From Phycisphaerae bacterium (GTDB lineage Bacteria; Planctomycetota; Phycisphaerae; UBA1845; UTPLA1), in assembly GCA_029259995.1 (NCBI GenBank), contig JAJDEC010000068.1, forward strand, positions 1 through 13,995: 13,995 nucleotides of DNA, written 5' to 3'. Below the pieces are notes generated by a model. It was given only the letters and a program-made list of their open reading frames with translations. It ran no database searches and had not been told where the DNA came from. The stretch's first letter is position 1, and every line of letters begins with the position of its first letter. Positions 9,201 through 13,995 of this stretch are shown here, piece by piece. The translations under genes and the position numbers were made by a program.

Positions 9201-9363
9201 GAATGCAGATGGCGACGTGGACGGCAGGGACATCCAGAATCTCGTGGACGGTCTCGTGAACGGTACGACGACGTGGTATGACTGCCACGGCGATTTCAAT
9301 GGCAGCGGCCAGCTTGACACAGGGGATGTGGCGGGATTCGTCGCCGCAATGCTGGGGGCCTGA
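6256..9363 (+). CDS. Secreted lysyl-endopeptidase-like serine protease with Cys-rich, beta and dockerin-like modules
   Basis: This 1035-residue exported protein starts with a signal peptide (hydrophobic core about 12-26, likely cut after RATA near residue 32) and a propeptide to about 208. The trypsin-fold domain from about 209 begins SGACNVDVVC, as mature Achromobacter lysyl endopeptidase does. The triad is visible as TADHC (H263), SSSDFTLVQM (D318) and EGGSSGSPLYNP (S401). H417 and D429 (EADWYGR) fall where that enzyme has the residues that set lysine specificity, so cleavage after lysine is predicted. Next come a myxobacterial-type Cys-rich repeat (473-500, CDDGN...GDGCSSTC), three beta modules of the pre-peptidase C-terminal kind (about 509-637, 643-775, 782-910), a DSDNDGEPDC calcium-type linker (about 944-975) and a dockerin-like tail (978-1035, GDMNADGDVDGRD...GDFNGSGQLDTGD). 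An in-frame ATG at 6271, with AGG seven bases before it, is an equally good start. The tail suggests attachment to a surface partner. Confidence 0.9.
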   Translation: MSGFIMQIRFSRFLSILVCLSLVGPFADRATADPIIKLHSNRADVAPLENVPLIEVGPIDLLAVQAEDLVNEQNGQPTRIAIPFPVAITPANDGLWETLSDGSSLWRIRLAADDARHINLGFIEYDMPERGELVLFARDQSEIVRPFTAADVQDHGQLWTPIVRSSEVVIEVRLPADVSAEDLSLELGQISYGYRGFGTDPVVLGAPRSGACNVDVVCSQGNPWANEIPSVGVYTLSGSWTCSGAMINNTAQNQTPYFLTADHCGISSGNAGSMVVYWNFENSTCRTPGSGASGGAGDGSLSQFTSGATFRADSSSSDFTLVQMNSAPAGAWGVTFSGWDRSTGNGSSAVAIHHPSTDEKRISFENDPVTTTSYFASSSPGNGTHIRVADWDLGTTEGGSSGSPLYNPQHQIVGQLHGGLAACGNNEADWYGRLSVSWTGGGTNATRLSNWLDPIGSGAVTLNTLVPGGSPVCGNNAVEAGETCDDGNTVSGDGCSSTCQIEASAGDECADCLAIGDGTFSGSTSDNGGAGDDTSCGGTDDLIDEWYCYTATCTGTATASTCNPGTNFDTTLAVYSSCGGTELACNDDAVGSPVACDLGGDNRKSIVTWPATSGTIYYVRVSGWGGNTGDFDLTLSCSGTNPCPNDTIANPIVIGALPFSDTGSTTGCTDNYNEVCAFLPLGAPDLVYSYTPPGDQTIAVDLCASLYDTKVYIYAGAVTSGSPLACNDDGCPGSPPASYRSSLAGVALTGGTTYFIVIDGYDAASFGTYDLTITGTAVGPINDNCANATPVGDGTTPFDSTGATTDGPDEPTACNFFAYTQVGADIWYRYTATCTGDATVSLCGSAYDTKLAVYGATCPIAASAIACNDDACGGTTRSEALVPVVVGNDYLIRIGGYEAATGAGSMTISCTSAVECVLPIDCDDSDPCTFDDCIADNCVNTIIDSDNDGEPDCTDGCPLDPFKIAPGVCGCGVPETPADGDMNADGDVDGRDIQNLVDGLVNGTTTWYDCHGDFNGSGQLDTGDVAGFVAAMLGA

Positions 9364-9398
9364 CACGATTGAGTTGATTGATCGCCGGATCGATTCCG

Positions 9399-9446
9399 GG
9401 GCGAGTCTGATTCGCCCAGGGATCGGTCTGCGTTGTCGCCCCTGGG
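9399..9446 (+). terminator. Overlapping hairpins downstream of the protease, possible terminator
   Basis: About 35 bases after the protease stop, GGGCGA (9399-9404) pairs with TCGCCC (9412-9417). Alternatively CCCAGGG (9415-9421) pairs with CCCTGGG (9440-9446), which is followed by TTATT. The two hairpins share bases 9415-9417 and exclude each other. The second, with its T-rich follow-on, could be a weak intrinsic terminator, though its loop of 18 bases is long. Confidence 0.35.
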
Positions 9447-9539
9447 TTATTCGGTCCTGATCCCATATTCCCAATTTGTGTGCTCCAAGCGGCATAGCGA
9501 GTGACACGGGGACGACGTGCAACCCATGCTGCGCCTCGG

Positions 9540-9809
9540 ATGCGTCGATTCGATGTCATTCTGACGGACTAATGTATGCCCAACATGGATGGAATCTCCT
9601 ATGTTCTGGCGACCCGGAGAATCCGCAACGTTGAAACGACGCCCGTTCTGTTCGTACCCGGATCCGGCGATCGCAATTCACGCATACGTGCATGGGACGC
9701 GGGAGCAAACGACTTCATTGGAAAGCCCTTCGAGGGCATCAAACGCGGCGGCCGTAATCGTGTGTGCGAATTCCAGCCAGCCGTGGGGCCCGGGCGCCGT
9801 GACGCTTGA
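9540..9809 (+). pseudogene. Remnant of a response-regulator receiver domain, interrupted by a stop codon
   Basis: In one frame the sequence reads RRFDVILTD, then TAA at 9570-9572, then CMPNMDGISYVLATRRI, ETTPVLFVPGSGD, RAWDAGANDFIGKPF. This is the second half of a CheY-like receiver: the phospho-acceptor D (9567-9569), the MPxMDG loop, the PVLFV strand and the KPF lysine. The stop sits where receivers have a variable residue between D and MP. The conserved Thr/Ser after the PVLFV strand is a proline here. The N-terminal half (DD motif) is missing: an upstream in-frame TAG occurs at 9495-9497 and no receiver-like sequence precedes it. After KPF the similarity fades and the frame ends at 9809. 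A short protein from the ATG at 9576 is formally possible but could not form a receiver. It is best read as a decayed fragment. Confidence 0.7.
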
Positions 9810-9984
9810 GCCGACGCTCGCGTGGGCGGCTCCGAGTTCGGAATCCAGTTCAAATCGCATAGACGCGGACAACCAACGAATCGGCCAATCTCGACGCATG
9901 AATCGCCCGACGGATGCGCACTCGAAGTAACCTTGCGATATGCTTGGCGATGTTGCGCTATCGATCGAGTTGGCGATGCCTGAT

Positions 9985-9988
9985 GAGG
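9985..9988 (+). promoter_or_regulatory. Ribosome binding site favouring the nuclease start at 9998
   Basis: GAGG lies nine bases before the ATG at 9998. Starting there gives a well-formed signal peptide, whereas the upstream in-frame ATG at 9914 would add 28 arginine-rich residues before it. Confidence 0.45.
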
Positions 9989-9997
9989 TTGAAGAGA

Positions 9998-11077
9998 ATG
10001 TCCGCGAAATTCGAATACACGCATGTGCATGGGCCCCGTCAGCGGCGGCGATGCGTCATTGGTTGGATCGGCGCACTGGCGATCGGCTTGACGGCCCATG
10101 TGGCGCACAGCGATGTGGATTCAGTCGCGCCGGAACTGCACGGCGTTGCGCTCCGGCAATATCTTCGCAAGCACTATGTGCCCGAGCGTTCGCTCAGTTA
10201 CAAGTCGGCGCGAAGGCAGATGTTTTCCAGGATCGACAATCGCGACGGCAAAGTCCGACTGGTGTATACAGGCGTCGAGTTTGCAACCCGCGACATTCCG
10301 AAACACACGATTGTCAACACGGAACACACATGGCCGCAGTCCAAGTTCGGCGACGCCCGCGATCGGCAGAAAATGAAGAGCGATCTGCACCACCTGTTCC
10401 CCACGTACAATCGCGTCAACGGGGCTCGCGGGAATTCGCGCTTCGCGGAGATCCCTGATCAACAGACGCAGGCCTGGTGGCGCGCCGCCTCGGCGAGTCA
10501 TGGCATCCCTTCGACGGACATCGACGAATACAGCGAGTCGATTCCGCGTGCGTTTGAACCCCGCGAGGATCACAAGGGCAACGTCGCTCGTGCGATGTTC
10601 TACTTCTACATCACCTACGAAGATCGCGGGATTGACTCGACATGGTTTCTGCCGCAGATCGAAACCATGCGGACCTGGAACAAGCTGGATCAGGTAGACG
10701 AGGCCGAACGACGGCGCAGCAAGGAAATTGCCAGATTACAGGGAAACGAAAACCCGTTTGTCCTGGATCCGACGCTGATCGATCGTGTTCTGGATATGAA
10801 GAAGGATGCCGAAGACAAGAAGCATCCGTCAGGCTCAACGAGCGCGGCGACGTCGAAAGATCGTGATCAGTCCGATCAGCGGAATGAGCGTTGCGGGTTC
10901 GGGAACAGGCAGAATCTGAAGCGGCCTGCTGACGATTGTGTTGTCGAATCGATTGACGAAGTCACTGTTGAAGAAGTTGGCCCCGCTGTCGCCGATTCGG
11001 ATCTCGTAGTCACCGAGTTCGGGCCCTGCGTCCGCATTGAAGTTGATCACAAAATGGGCGACGACGTCGCCCAGTGA
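9998..11077 (+). CDS. Secreted endonuclease I family nuclease with antisense-encoded C-terminal extension
   Basis: This 359-residue protein has an N-terminal signal peptide: a basic stretch RQRRR, then a hydrophobic core CVIGWIGALAIGLTAHVAHS. The body matches the endonuclease I family (Vibrio Vvn and E. coli EndA relatives), extracellular or periplasmic metal-dependent nucleases that cut DNA and sometimes RNA. Visible family motifs are NTEHTWPQSKFG (E109, H110), KSDLHHLFPTYNRVNGARGNSRF (H131/H132, N141, N146) and QGNENPFVLDP (248-258). The E-H pair and the later Asn are the metal and catalytic residues in the family. The recognisable domain ends near residue 275. Residues 280-359 are read through the complementary strand of the PEP-CTERM gene, are rich in D, S and charged residues, and have no family counterpart, so the natural stop may have been lost. 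An in-frame start at 9914 exists but is less likely. The nuclease call is firm; whether the tail is made is unknown. Confidence 0.88.
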   Translation: MSAKFEYTHVHGPRQRRRCVIGWIGALAIGLTAHVAHSDVDSVAPELHGVALRQYLRKHYVPERSLSYKSARRQMFSRIDNRDGKVRLVYTGVEFATRDIPKHTIVNTEHTWPQSKFGDARDRQKMKSDLHHLFPTYNRVNGARGNSRFAEIPDQQTQAWWRAASASHGIPSTDIDEYSESIPRAFEPREDHKGNVARAMFYFYITYEDRGIDSTWFLPQIETMRTWNKLDQVDEAERRRSKEIARLQGNENPFVLDPTLIDRVLDMKKDAEDKKHPSGSTSAATSKDRDQSDQRNERCGFGNRQNLKRPADDCVVESIDEVTVEEVGPAVADSDLVVTEFGPCVRIEVDHKMGDDVAQ

Positions 11078-11497
11078 CGGTGTATGGCCTTGATCGACGG
11101 ATACGAAGTCCGTGAATCGGAATTCCGAATTGACGGTCGACGCGTTCTGAAACGACGTCGGCGGCGCCGGCAGCCAATAGTCCGTGCCGATGACGCCTGT
11201 GTTCTCCGTCGCTGATTCGTCGAGTGAGAACTTGGCATTGTCGCCCACGCCGATTCGCTCGATCAATATCTGGGCGGAAAACAGGTCGTAGATCCCTGCG
11301 TCGCCTCCGAGAGAAACGAAGCGGAGATTGAACTGGACGACGCCGCTGGCGGATGTTGCCGTTTGCGTGTCGTATGAGACCATCAGGTCCGCGATTTCGA
11401 GTTCCGCTGCCGAGGTTCGGCTTGACCAAGCCATCAGGGCGCCGGCCGCGATCAGCAGCACCGCCGCTCGTTTGAGATTCGCCCCCGTCAGAAACAT
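10835..11497 (-). CDS. PEP-CTERM sorting domain protein
   Basis: This 220-residue exported protein begins with a signal peptide (KRAAVLLIAAGALMAW, likely cut after RTSA near 30). It ends with a textbook PEP-CTERM signal at 197-220: PVPEPATLIPLIGLITIF followed by RRRRAR. Proteins with this tail are recognised by exosortase-type transpeptidases and placed at the surface or in the extracellular matrix. The middle (about 32-190) is a beta-rich, Cys-free domain with short patterns such as LGDVVAHFVINFNADAG that vaguely recall cohesin-like folds; I cannot support a function for it. The start at 11497 has GGGGAAG four bases upstream and a candidate promoter further up. Its last 81 codons (including the stop) overlap the converging nuclease frame by 243 bases. 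No exosortase gene is in the window. Confidence 0.9.
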   Translation of the reverse strand: MFLTGANLKRAAVLLIAAGALMAWSSRTSAAELEIADLMVSYDTQTATSASGVVQFNLRFVSLGGDAGIYDLFSAQILIERIGVGDNAKFSLDESATENTGVIGTDYWLPAPPTSFQNASTVNSEFRFTDFVSVDQGHTPSLGDVVAHFVINFNADAGPELGDYEIRIGDSGANFFNSDFVNRFDNTIVSRPLQILPVPEPATLIPLIGLITIFRRRRAR

Positions 11498-11509
11498 GCA
11501 ACTTCCCCA

Positions 11510-11544
11510 AAGAGAGTAGCTTACGACGCCGCGAGAACTCTCTT
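11510..11544 (-). repeat. 8-bp inverted repeat in the leader of the PEP-CTERM gene
   Basis: AAGAGAGT (11510-11517) and ACTCTCTT (11537-11544) are perfect inverted copies separated by 19 bases. In the minus-strand RNA the 3' arm ends just before the GGGGAAG ribosome binding site at 11508-11502. The predicted start of transcription near 11547 would place the whole structure at the very 5' end of the message. A role in translation control or mRNA stability is possible but only inferred. Confidence 0.5.
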
Positions 11545-11553
11545 GAACAGCCT

Positions 11554-11582
11554 ATTTCATCCATCCGGACCGTCGAAGTCAA
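11554..11582 (-). promoter_or_regulatory. Candidate sigma70-like promoter of the PEP-CTERM gene
   Basis: On the minus strand TTGACT (11582-11577, 5 of 6), a 17-base spacer and TGAAAT (11559-11554, 4 of 6) precede the gene. Transcription would begin near 11547, giving a leader of about 50 bases. Spacing and position are right for this gene. The -10 element is imperfect, so confidence is moderate at best. Confidence 0.35.
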
Positions 11583-11694
11583 CTGATCGGGTCCGAATTC
11601 TCGACCGGCCGCAAAAATATCGAGAACGCACCGAACCCAATCGGTTAGCCTCACGTAGATCCAGAAGTCCTCCTTTCTCCTTCTCTTGTGCGGC

Positions 11695-11733
11695 AGGGGC
11701 GGCCATCGTCAACGTGTGACGGTAGCCGCCCCT
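11695..11733 (+). terminator. Strong terminator-like hairpin with no gene directly upstream
   Basis: AGGGGCGGC-C-ATCGTCA (11695-11711) pairs with TGACGGT-A-GCCGCCCCT (11717-11733): 17 positions with one mismatch, one G-T pair and a 5-base loop. The + strand continues TTCTTGTCTTCC, which is moderately T-rich; the minus-strand side has no T tract. As a + strand element it sits about 90 bases before the sigma factor start, so it could be a terminator of an unseen small RNA or an attenuator in the sigma factor leader. Confidence 0.45.
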
Positions 11734-11824
11734 TCTTGTCTTCCGGGCTGCCGTCCATCTCACAAACACAACGCAAAAATACCGGCGAATCGTGTAAGAA
11801 ATCGCCGCGGACGGGCTCTAATGG

Positions 11825-12415
11825 ATGGCAATGACGGCTGCCAGGACGACAGCTTGGGCAGAGTACGGTCCCGAAGGCCCGATGCCGAGATCGGTGGATT
11901 TCGACGCGCTTCGAGCGCGGGATCCCGCTGCCGTCGCGCTGTTTGTCGAGGACTATCAGCCGGCCATCCGAAGACTCGTGGCGAGAATTCTCGCCTGGTC
12001 GGATGACACGCCCGATCTCGTTCAGGACATCTTCGCGACGGCGATCGTCGCGCTTCCGCGATTTCGCGGAGAAAGTGAAATCGGAACGTGGCTCACGCGA
12101 ATCGCGATCAATCGATGCAGACGACATCTGCGGCGACAGAGAATCGTCGGTCTCTTTCGTCGCACGTCGCCGAAACCCGACGCCGTCACGTCGATCAATG
12201 TGATCGATCGTGCAGAAACAAACGCCGCCGTTCGTCGTGCCGTGGCGGCGCTGCCGGCGAAATATCGCGAAGTCGTCGTACTGCGATATCTCGAAGAACG
12301 CTCCACGCAGGAGACGGCCGTGCTGCTGGACCTGCGCGTGAATACGGTCGACGTCCGCCTGCATCGGGCGCGATCGATGCTCGAAGCGGCGCTGGCGTGT
12401 CTGATGAATGAATGA
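11825..12415 (+). CDS. ECF-type RNA polymerase sigma factor
   Basis: This 196-residue protein has the two-domain layout of extracytoplasmic-function sigma factors. Region 2 spans about 36-104, with DLVQDIFATAIVALPRF and FRGESEIGTWLTRIAINRCR giving the core-binding and -10 recognition segments. A short basic linker at 105-130 follows. Region 4 is at about 135-190, with LPAKYREVVVLRYLEE and a helix-turn-helix (STQETAVLLDLRVNTVDVRL). It directs RNA polymerase to a stress or envelope regulon that cannot be defined from this window. An in-frame ATG at 11882 (GAAGG four bases before it) would remove 19 residues of unusual composition and may be the true start. The stop overlaps the next gene by 8 bases, implying translational coupling to its probable anti-sigma factor. 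It belongs to no ECF group that I can name with confidence. Confidence 0.9.
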   Translation: MAMTAARTTAWAEYGPEGPMPRSVDFDALRARDPAAVALFVEDYQPAIRRLVARILAWSDDTPDLVQDIFATAIVALPRFRGESEIGTWLTRIAINRCRRHLRRQRIVGLFRRTSPKPDAVTSINVIDRAETNAAVRRAVAALPAKYREVVVLRYLEERSTQETAVLLDLRVNTVDVRLHRARSMLEAALACLMNE

Positions 12416-13040
12416 CCTGTGGATGGAATTGATGCGAGATCGACTGATCGACATCCTGAGGACTGCGGACGCCGCGAAGCCGCCATGCGACGAGGTGAAC
12501 GACGCCGCATTATTCGAACTCGCCAGTCGCGATGCAAGCCGACGCCTTCGCCGCCGTAACGTCGTCGGCGGCGTGGTTGCCTCGTTCGCCCTGTCGATGC
12601 TGGTCTTCGGTTTGCAGCACCTCTCGCCCAAGCCGTCGAAGCAGTTCCCTTCACACGCCGGTCCATTCAAGACGACGATGTCGGTCGTCGATCCTGCGGT
12701 TGATGATGCAGCGCTTCGCGCAGACATCGAGCGGCTCAAACGGGAATCCGCCGTTGCGTCGGCGTTCATCGAACAGTACGAGTCCCGATTGCGAATGCGC
12801 AAGTTGACCGAACGACTGAAACGCCGAGCGCCGATCACGGCGATCGTCCACGAACGCATCGCGGCGGAATCGGCTGCGCAGACGATGTTAATCCGCGGCG
12901 ATCGGCTCGCGGGCGACGAATTGACGCAGAGACTAGCCCCTGAAACGTATCGAAGAGTCATTGAACTGTTCCCCGATTCCGCGGCCGCGAATGACGCCCG
13001 ACGCCGGCTCGAATCGCGGCCGAAAGGAGAACGTGCGTGA
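12408..13040 (+). CDS. Single-pass membrane protein, probable anti-sigma factor
   Basis: This 210-residue protein has a roughly 50-residue cytoplasmic N-terminus ending in a basic patch (RRLRRR, 45-50), one membrane helix (about 52-70) and an extracytoplasmic part. That part holds a predicted coiled coil at about 99-140 (charged, heptad-like) and a C-terminal segment resembling a TPR helix pair (YRRVIELFPDSAAANDARRRLE). I do not recognise a named domain and see no zinc-binding HxxxCxxC. The anti-sigma role is inferred from the topology, the 8-base overlap with the sigma factor gene and its position immediately downstream, the usual arrangement for ECF pairs. It could instead be an unrelated envelope protein of the same operon. 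The stop codon overlaps the next start (TGATG). Confidence 0.75.
   Translation: MNDLWMELMRDRLIDILRTADAAKPPCDEVNDAALFELASRDASRRLRRRNVVGGVVASFALSMLVFGLQHLSPKPSKQFPSHAGPFKTTMSVVDPAVDDAALRADIERLKRESAVASAFIEQYESRLRMRKLTERLKRRAPITAIVHERIAAESAAQTMLIRGDRLAGDELTQRLAPETYRRVIELFPDSAAANDARRRLESRPKGERA
13026..13029 (+). promoter_or_regulatory. Ribosome binding site of the downstream coiled-coil gene
   Basis: GGAG, within AAAGGAGA, lies ten bases before the ATG at 13040, inside the last codons of the preceding gene. It supports this start and the one-base TGATG overlap. Confidence 0.5.
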
Positions 13041-13995
13041 TGTTTCTCAGTATCCATCGAACCTGTCGACATCGAATCTCATGCATTGTGTTTGCGGCCG
13101 TTTGCGCCGCAGGAGGAACCCTCACGGCGCAGACCGATCCGTCGGCGCGACCGGGCAGCGACGACATGCGTGCCAGCCGGCTCGCCAGTTGCATCCTTCG
13201 AATCCCCGGCGACGATTCGATCATTCCGCTGGAGAAGGAGTTCATCGAGTCCGTGTTGCAGACATCGGTGGTTCGCGGCGATGCGGTCCGGACCGTCCTG
13301 GGGCCCAGGGGGATCGAGCAGCTTGAATTTGAACTGATCCGAACGGAACTGGAAGTCATCGCCGGTCCGCAGTTGTCGGGCAACAATCTATCGCCGACGT
13401 TCTTTCGCCTGACGGTCCGCGTGGACGAAGCAGACTCGTACGGCGAACGGATTCGTCCCGCCGCGGAGGAACTACAGGCGGCGGTCGTCAAGAATCTCCG
13501 TCGCGCGCTTGTGCATTTGAGCGAACAGAACGCCGTGTCGGTTCGCGAGTCGATCGCCCGATCCGAACAGCGGCTGAGCCACGCGACGAAGCGCCTCGAG
13601 ACGCTTCGTGCACAGCGCAACGAGATGGCGTCGGCGGCGGGGCGCATGAGCCTGAATCGCGACAACGTGTTGGAGGAGATCTCGCAGTTTGAAGCGCAGT
13701 TGCGCGACGTTGAGATCGAACGTGTGTCGCAGCATGCCAGGCAGTCCGCCATCGAGTCGCATATCGCTAGGACGGCCGAGGCGCGATCGAAACGTGCTGA
13801 CGACGACGCGATCCTGGTGGAATTGAAACATCTCGCGGACCTGAAGGCTGCGCAGTTGGAGAAGTTGGAGAAGCTGGCCGACAACACGATCTCCCGCAGT
13901 GAATTGCGGGAAGCCCAGGCGAGTCTGATCGAGGCGAGGATTCGCGTGCAGGATCGACTCGAAACCGTCGCCCGGGAAACCGGCGGCGGCGAGAT
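13040..13995 (+). CDS. Secreted coiled-coil protein, N-terminal part (cut by right window edge)
   Basis: The frame runs from the ATG at 13040 for 318 codons off the right edge. Residues 11-30 form a signal peptide (basic start, core SCIVFAAVCAAGGTLTA, likely cut before Gln31). Residues about 45-145 form a mixed domain that I do not recognise. From about 150 onward the sequence is almost entirely charged heptad repeat, a long coiled coil. The stretch KLADNTISRSELREAQASLIEARIRV near 278-303 resembles the hairpin tips of periplasmic adaptor or TolC-type coiled coils. No such family can be assigned without the missing C-terminus. Its one-base overlap with the membrane protein gene and shared strand put it in the sigma factor operon, so it may sense or transmit an envelope signal. 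Function unknown. Confidence 0.75.
   Translation, partial: MFLSIHRTCRHRISCIVFAAVCAAGGTLTAQTDPSARPGSDDMRASRLASCILRIPGDDSIIPLEKEFIESVLQTSVVRGDAVRTVLGPRGIEQLEFELIRTELEVIAGPQLSGNNLSPTFFRLTVRVDEADSYGERIRPAAEELQAAVVKNLRRALVHLSEQNAVSVRESIARSEQRLSHATKRLETLRAQRNEMASAAGRMSLNRDNVLEEISQFEAQLRDVEIERVSQHARQSAIESHIARTAEARSKRADDDAILVELKHLADLKAAQLEKLEKLADNTISRSELREAQASLIEARIRVQDRLETVARETGGGE

Larger units (their letters stand above)
9364..9997. other. Non-coding stretch between protease and nuclease with a decayed gene
   Basis: Apart from the hairpins at 9399-9446 and the receiver-domain remnant at 9540-9809, I see no supportable gene in these 634 bases. Open frames on both strands around 9589-9930 and 9678-9899 show no recognisable protein. 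The presence of a decayed gene suggests that this segment is under weak selection. Confidence 0.5.
11498..11824. other. Divergent intergenic region rich in inverted repeats
   Basis: These 327 bases lie between the minus-strand PEP-CTERM gene and the plus-strand sigma factor. They hold the PEP-CTERM promoter and leader repeat, another inverted repeat TTCTCGA/TCGAGAA (11598-11604 and 11620-11626), and the long hairpin at 11695-11733. No convincing gene is present. An open minus-strand frame at 11769-11557 lacks protein-like character and a ribosome binding site at its ATG. Confidence 0.55.

Noticed and set aside
8476..9522. 348-codon minus-strand open frame
   Set aside because: It is antisense to the third beta module and dockerin-like tail of the protease; the low-complexity arginine- and isoleucine-rich product is a shadow.
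9589..9930. Continuation of the receiver remnant in another frame (9589-9930)
   Set aside because: No receiver C-terminal helix or output domain could be recognised in that frame, so a simple frameshift is not supported.
11557..11769. 70-codon minus-strand frame through the orphan hairpin
   Set aside because: The AAAGGAGG inside it lies downstream of its ATG, the frame covers the stem-loop, and the product is basic with no domain.
11651..13072. 473-codon minus-strand open frame
   Set aside because: It is antisense to the ECF sigma factor and membrane protein genes, with serine/arginine-rich shadow composition and no ribosome binding site.
12958..13887. 309-codon minus-strand open frame
   Set aside because: It is antisense to the secreted coiled-coil gene; the plus-strand frame has a signal peptide, ribosome binding site and heptad pattern.

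Overview
The window looks like part of a planctomycete chromosome, probably near Phycisphaerae or a related uncultured lineage. By eye it is GC-rich. It combines a C-terminal PEP-CTERM sorting signal, a secreted protein with type 3 thrombospondin-like and dockerin-like C-terminal repeats, a myxobacterial-type Cys-rich repeat, a bacterial alpha-2-macroglobulin and an ECF sigma factor operon. I see no tRNA, rRNA, CRISPR array, transposase or phage gene.

Left third (1-5783, all minus strand): three co-oriented genes. In transcription order they are a small membrane protein with an HExxH motif (5783-5367), a MaeB-type hybrid malic enzyme with a phosphotransacetylase-like tail (5165-2910), and the N-terminal 925 residues of an alpha-2-macroglobulin family protein that runs off the left edge (2775-1). 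A plausible sigma70-like promoter lies upstream of the malic enzyme.

Middle (5784-9997): a 472-base divergent intergenic region carries two perfect hairpins just ahead of a 1035-residue secreted protease. The protease has a lysyl-endopeptidase-like catalytic domain, one Cys-rich repeat, three beta modules spaced exactly 141 residues apart, a calcium-type linker and a dockerin-like tail. Overlapping hairpins follow it, then a decayed response-regulator receiver domain interrupted by an in-frame stop.

Right third (9998-13995): a secreted endonuclease I family nuclease (+) converges on a PEP-CTERM protein (-), and their coding regions overlap by 243 bases. An intergenic region rich in inverted repeats follows, with a terminator-like hairpin that has no obvious upstream gene. 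Last comes a tightly packed + strand operon: ECF sigma factor, single-pass membrane protein (probable anti-sigma factor) and a secreted coiled-coil protein that is cut by the right edge.

The common theme is the cell surface and exterior: a macroglobulin-type protease trap, an exported protease, an exported nuclease, a sorted PEP-CTERM protein and an envelope-linked sigma/anti-sigma module. The malic enzyme is the only clearly central-metabolic gene. No single undescribed system is proven. The items most worth a second look are the protease architecture, the antisense overlap of nuclease and PEP-CTERM gene, the orphan hairpin, and the sigma operon.
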